Assembly (NCBI GenBank): GCA_024291935.2
Contig: CM044317.1
Coordinates: 64,966,730-65,030,729, forward strand
DNA length: 64,000 nucleotides
DNA from: Okapia johnstoni
Lineage: Eukaryota; Chordata; Mammalia; Artiodactyla; Giraffidae
Reading direction: 5' to 3'
This document shows, one piece after another, positions 63,199 through 64,000 of the stretch. Made by a program: the position numbers and the translations under genes. The notes beneath the pieces are model-generated. The model was not told where the DNA came from, made no database searches, and saw only the letters and a list, made by a program, of their open reading frames with translations. Position 1 is the stretch's first letter, and each line of letters begins with the position of its first letter.

Positions 63199-63375
63199 TT
63201 ATTTCATGGAACTCTGTTCAATGTTATGTGACAGCCTGGATGGGGAGGGGAGTTTAGGGGAGAATGAATACATGTATAAGTATGGCTGAGTCCCTTCACT
63301 GTTCTCCTGAAACTATCACAACATTGTTAATTGGCTATACCCCAATACAAAATGAAAAGTTAAAAAAAAGAGAGG
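63199..63375 (+). mobile_element. Short L1 3' UTR fragment
   Basis: The terminal L1 3' UTR, with the CAACATTGTTAATTGGCTAT landmark and an A-rich tail. It resembles the fragment ending at 28950 and lies in a FAM184A intron. Confidence 0.8.
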
Positions 63376-64000
63376 TAGTGTTATCAAAGGCTTTTTAAGG
63401 GTAGATGGTGTTATTAGAGACTTTGCAGATTACTTTTGAAGAATTCACTCATTTTTAAGTTATTTAAGTGTACATGGGAATCAGGTGAGGTATGTGCTGT
63501 AGAAGAAATAGTATACTGAATAATACTTAACCTAGCAATGCTGGCTCGATGCTGGACATGTAGGCTTACTATTGAGAGAATTTACCACACATACAACATT
63601 GTGTGATGACATAAGGTTTGGTAACATACATGAAAAAGACAAAAGATACAGAGGAAAGGGGAACAAAGCACACACACATATGACATCATTCTTTCCTGGT
63701 TTATGGGAAATGCAGCTTACAAATTCCATATATCAGCTGGTACATATAAACTGGAAAAAAAATGATTCATTGGATAAAAAGAATTATATTTCCTTCTGGG
63801 CCTGTTCATCTTGCCTTGGAGGAAATGAGAAGGTAACAGAACTAAATGCCACTGAAGATTCTAGAACATAGGTCACTTCTATGAGTAGAGGTGCCACAGA
63901 CCCTGCAGAGTCTAAGGATATAGGACAGGGCACAGTGAAGAGGATGCAAATAGAAACTGCTAGCTTAGTCTGAAAAAAAGCACTCTGAATTTTAGAATAT

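Noticed and set aside
1..64000. CRISPR arrays, operons, phage or other prokaryotic systems
   Set aside because: Spliced mammalian genes, SINEs and LINEs throughout; no regularly spaced identical repeats and no compact gene runs.

Overview
This is a vertebrate nuclear chromosome segment from a ruminant, most likely a bovid. Three spliced genes with canonical GT-AG exons can be read. The repeat content is typical of ruminants: BovB LINEs, BovA2 and Bov-tA SINEs built on the BovB 3' tail, CHR-type tRNA-derived SINEs, and L1 3' ends of the bovine type. Most open frames in the window are chance or SINE-derived and are not genes.

Left part (1-35 kb). ASF1A, the histone H3-H4 chaperone, lies on the + strand. 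Its exon 1 is upstream of the window; base 1 is already inside the CpG island and first intron. Coding exons 2-4 are at 5701-5816, 11104-11280 and 12554-12766. MCM9, a helicase of homologous recombination and mismatch repair, runs on the - strand from a CpG-island promoter at about 37.6-38.5 kb. Six coding exons (35015 down to 16455) give the initiator Met, OB-fold and zinc-finger region and the Walker A exon, 382 complete codons in all. No later MCM9 exon was found to the left, so ASF1A appears to be nested, in antisense, inside an MCM9 intron. Reading through the donor of the Walker A exon gives eight residues (counting the completed Gly) and a stop. The resulting protein is 390 aa, close to the known 391-aa human short MCM9 form.

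Middle part (38.5-56.3 kb). This is intergenic and made largely of repeats: antisense L1-lineage blocks, an internally deleted BovB LINE, a probable solo LTR, two direct LTR-like repeats around an antisense L1, and several BovA2 dimers.

Right part (56.3-64 kb). The 3' end of FAM184A lies on the - strand. Four last coding exons (63045-62928, 60929-60825, 58403-58201, 56642-56561) encode the end of the coiled-coil region and the C-terminal tail. The rest of the gene lies beyond base 64000.

A full-length 107-nt U6 snRNA copy at 9770-9876 is fused directly to a 5'-truncated L1 3' end and flanked by a 9-bp duplication. This is a U6-L1 chimeric retrotransposition product inside ASF1A intron 2. No prokaryote-type system, CRISPR array or operon is present. 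The points most worth a second look are the nested gene layout, the MCM9 short-form read-through, the U6-L1 chimera, a pair of unassigned dispersed repeats, and the G-rich pentamer array in the MCM9 promoter.
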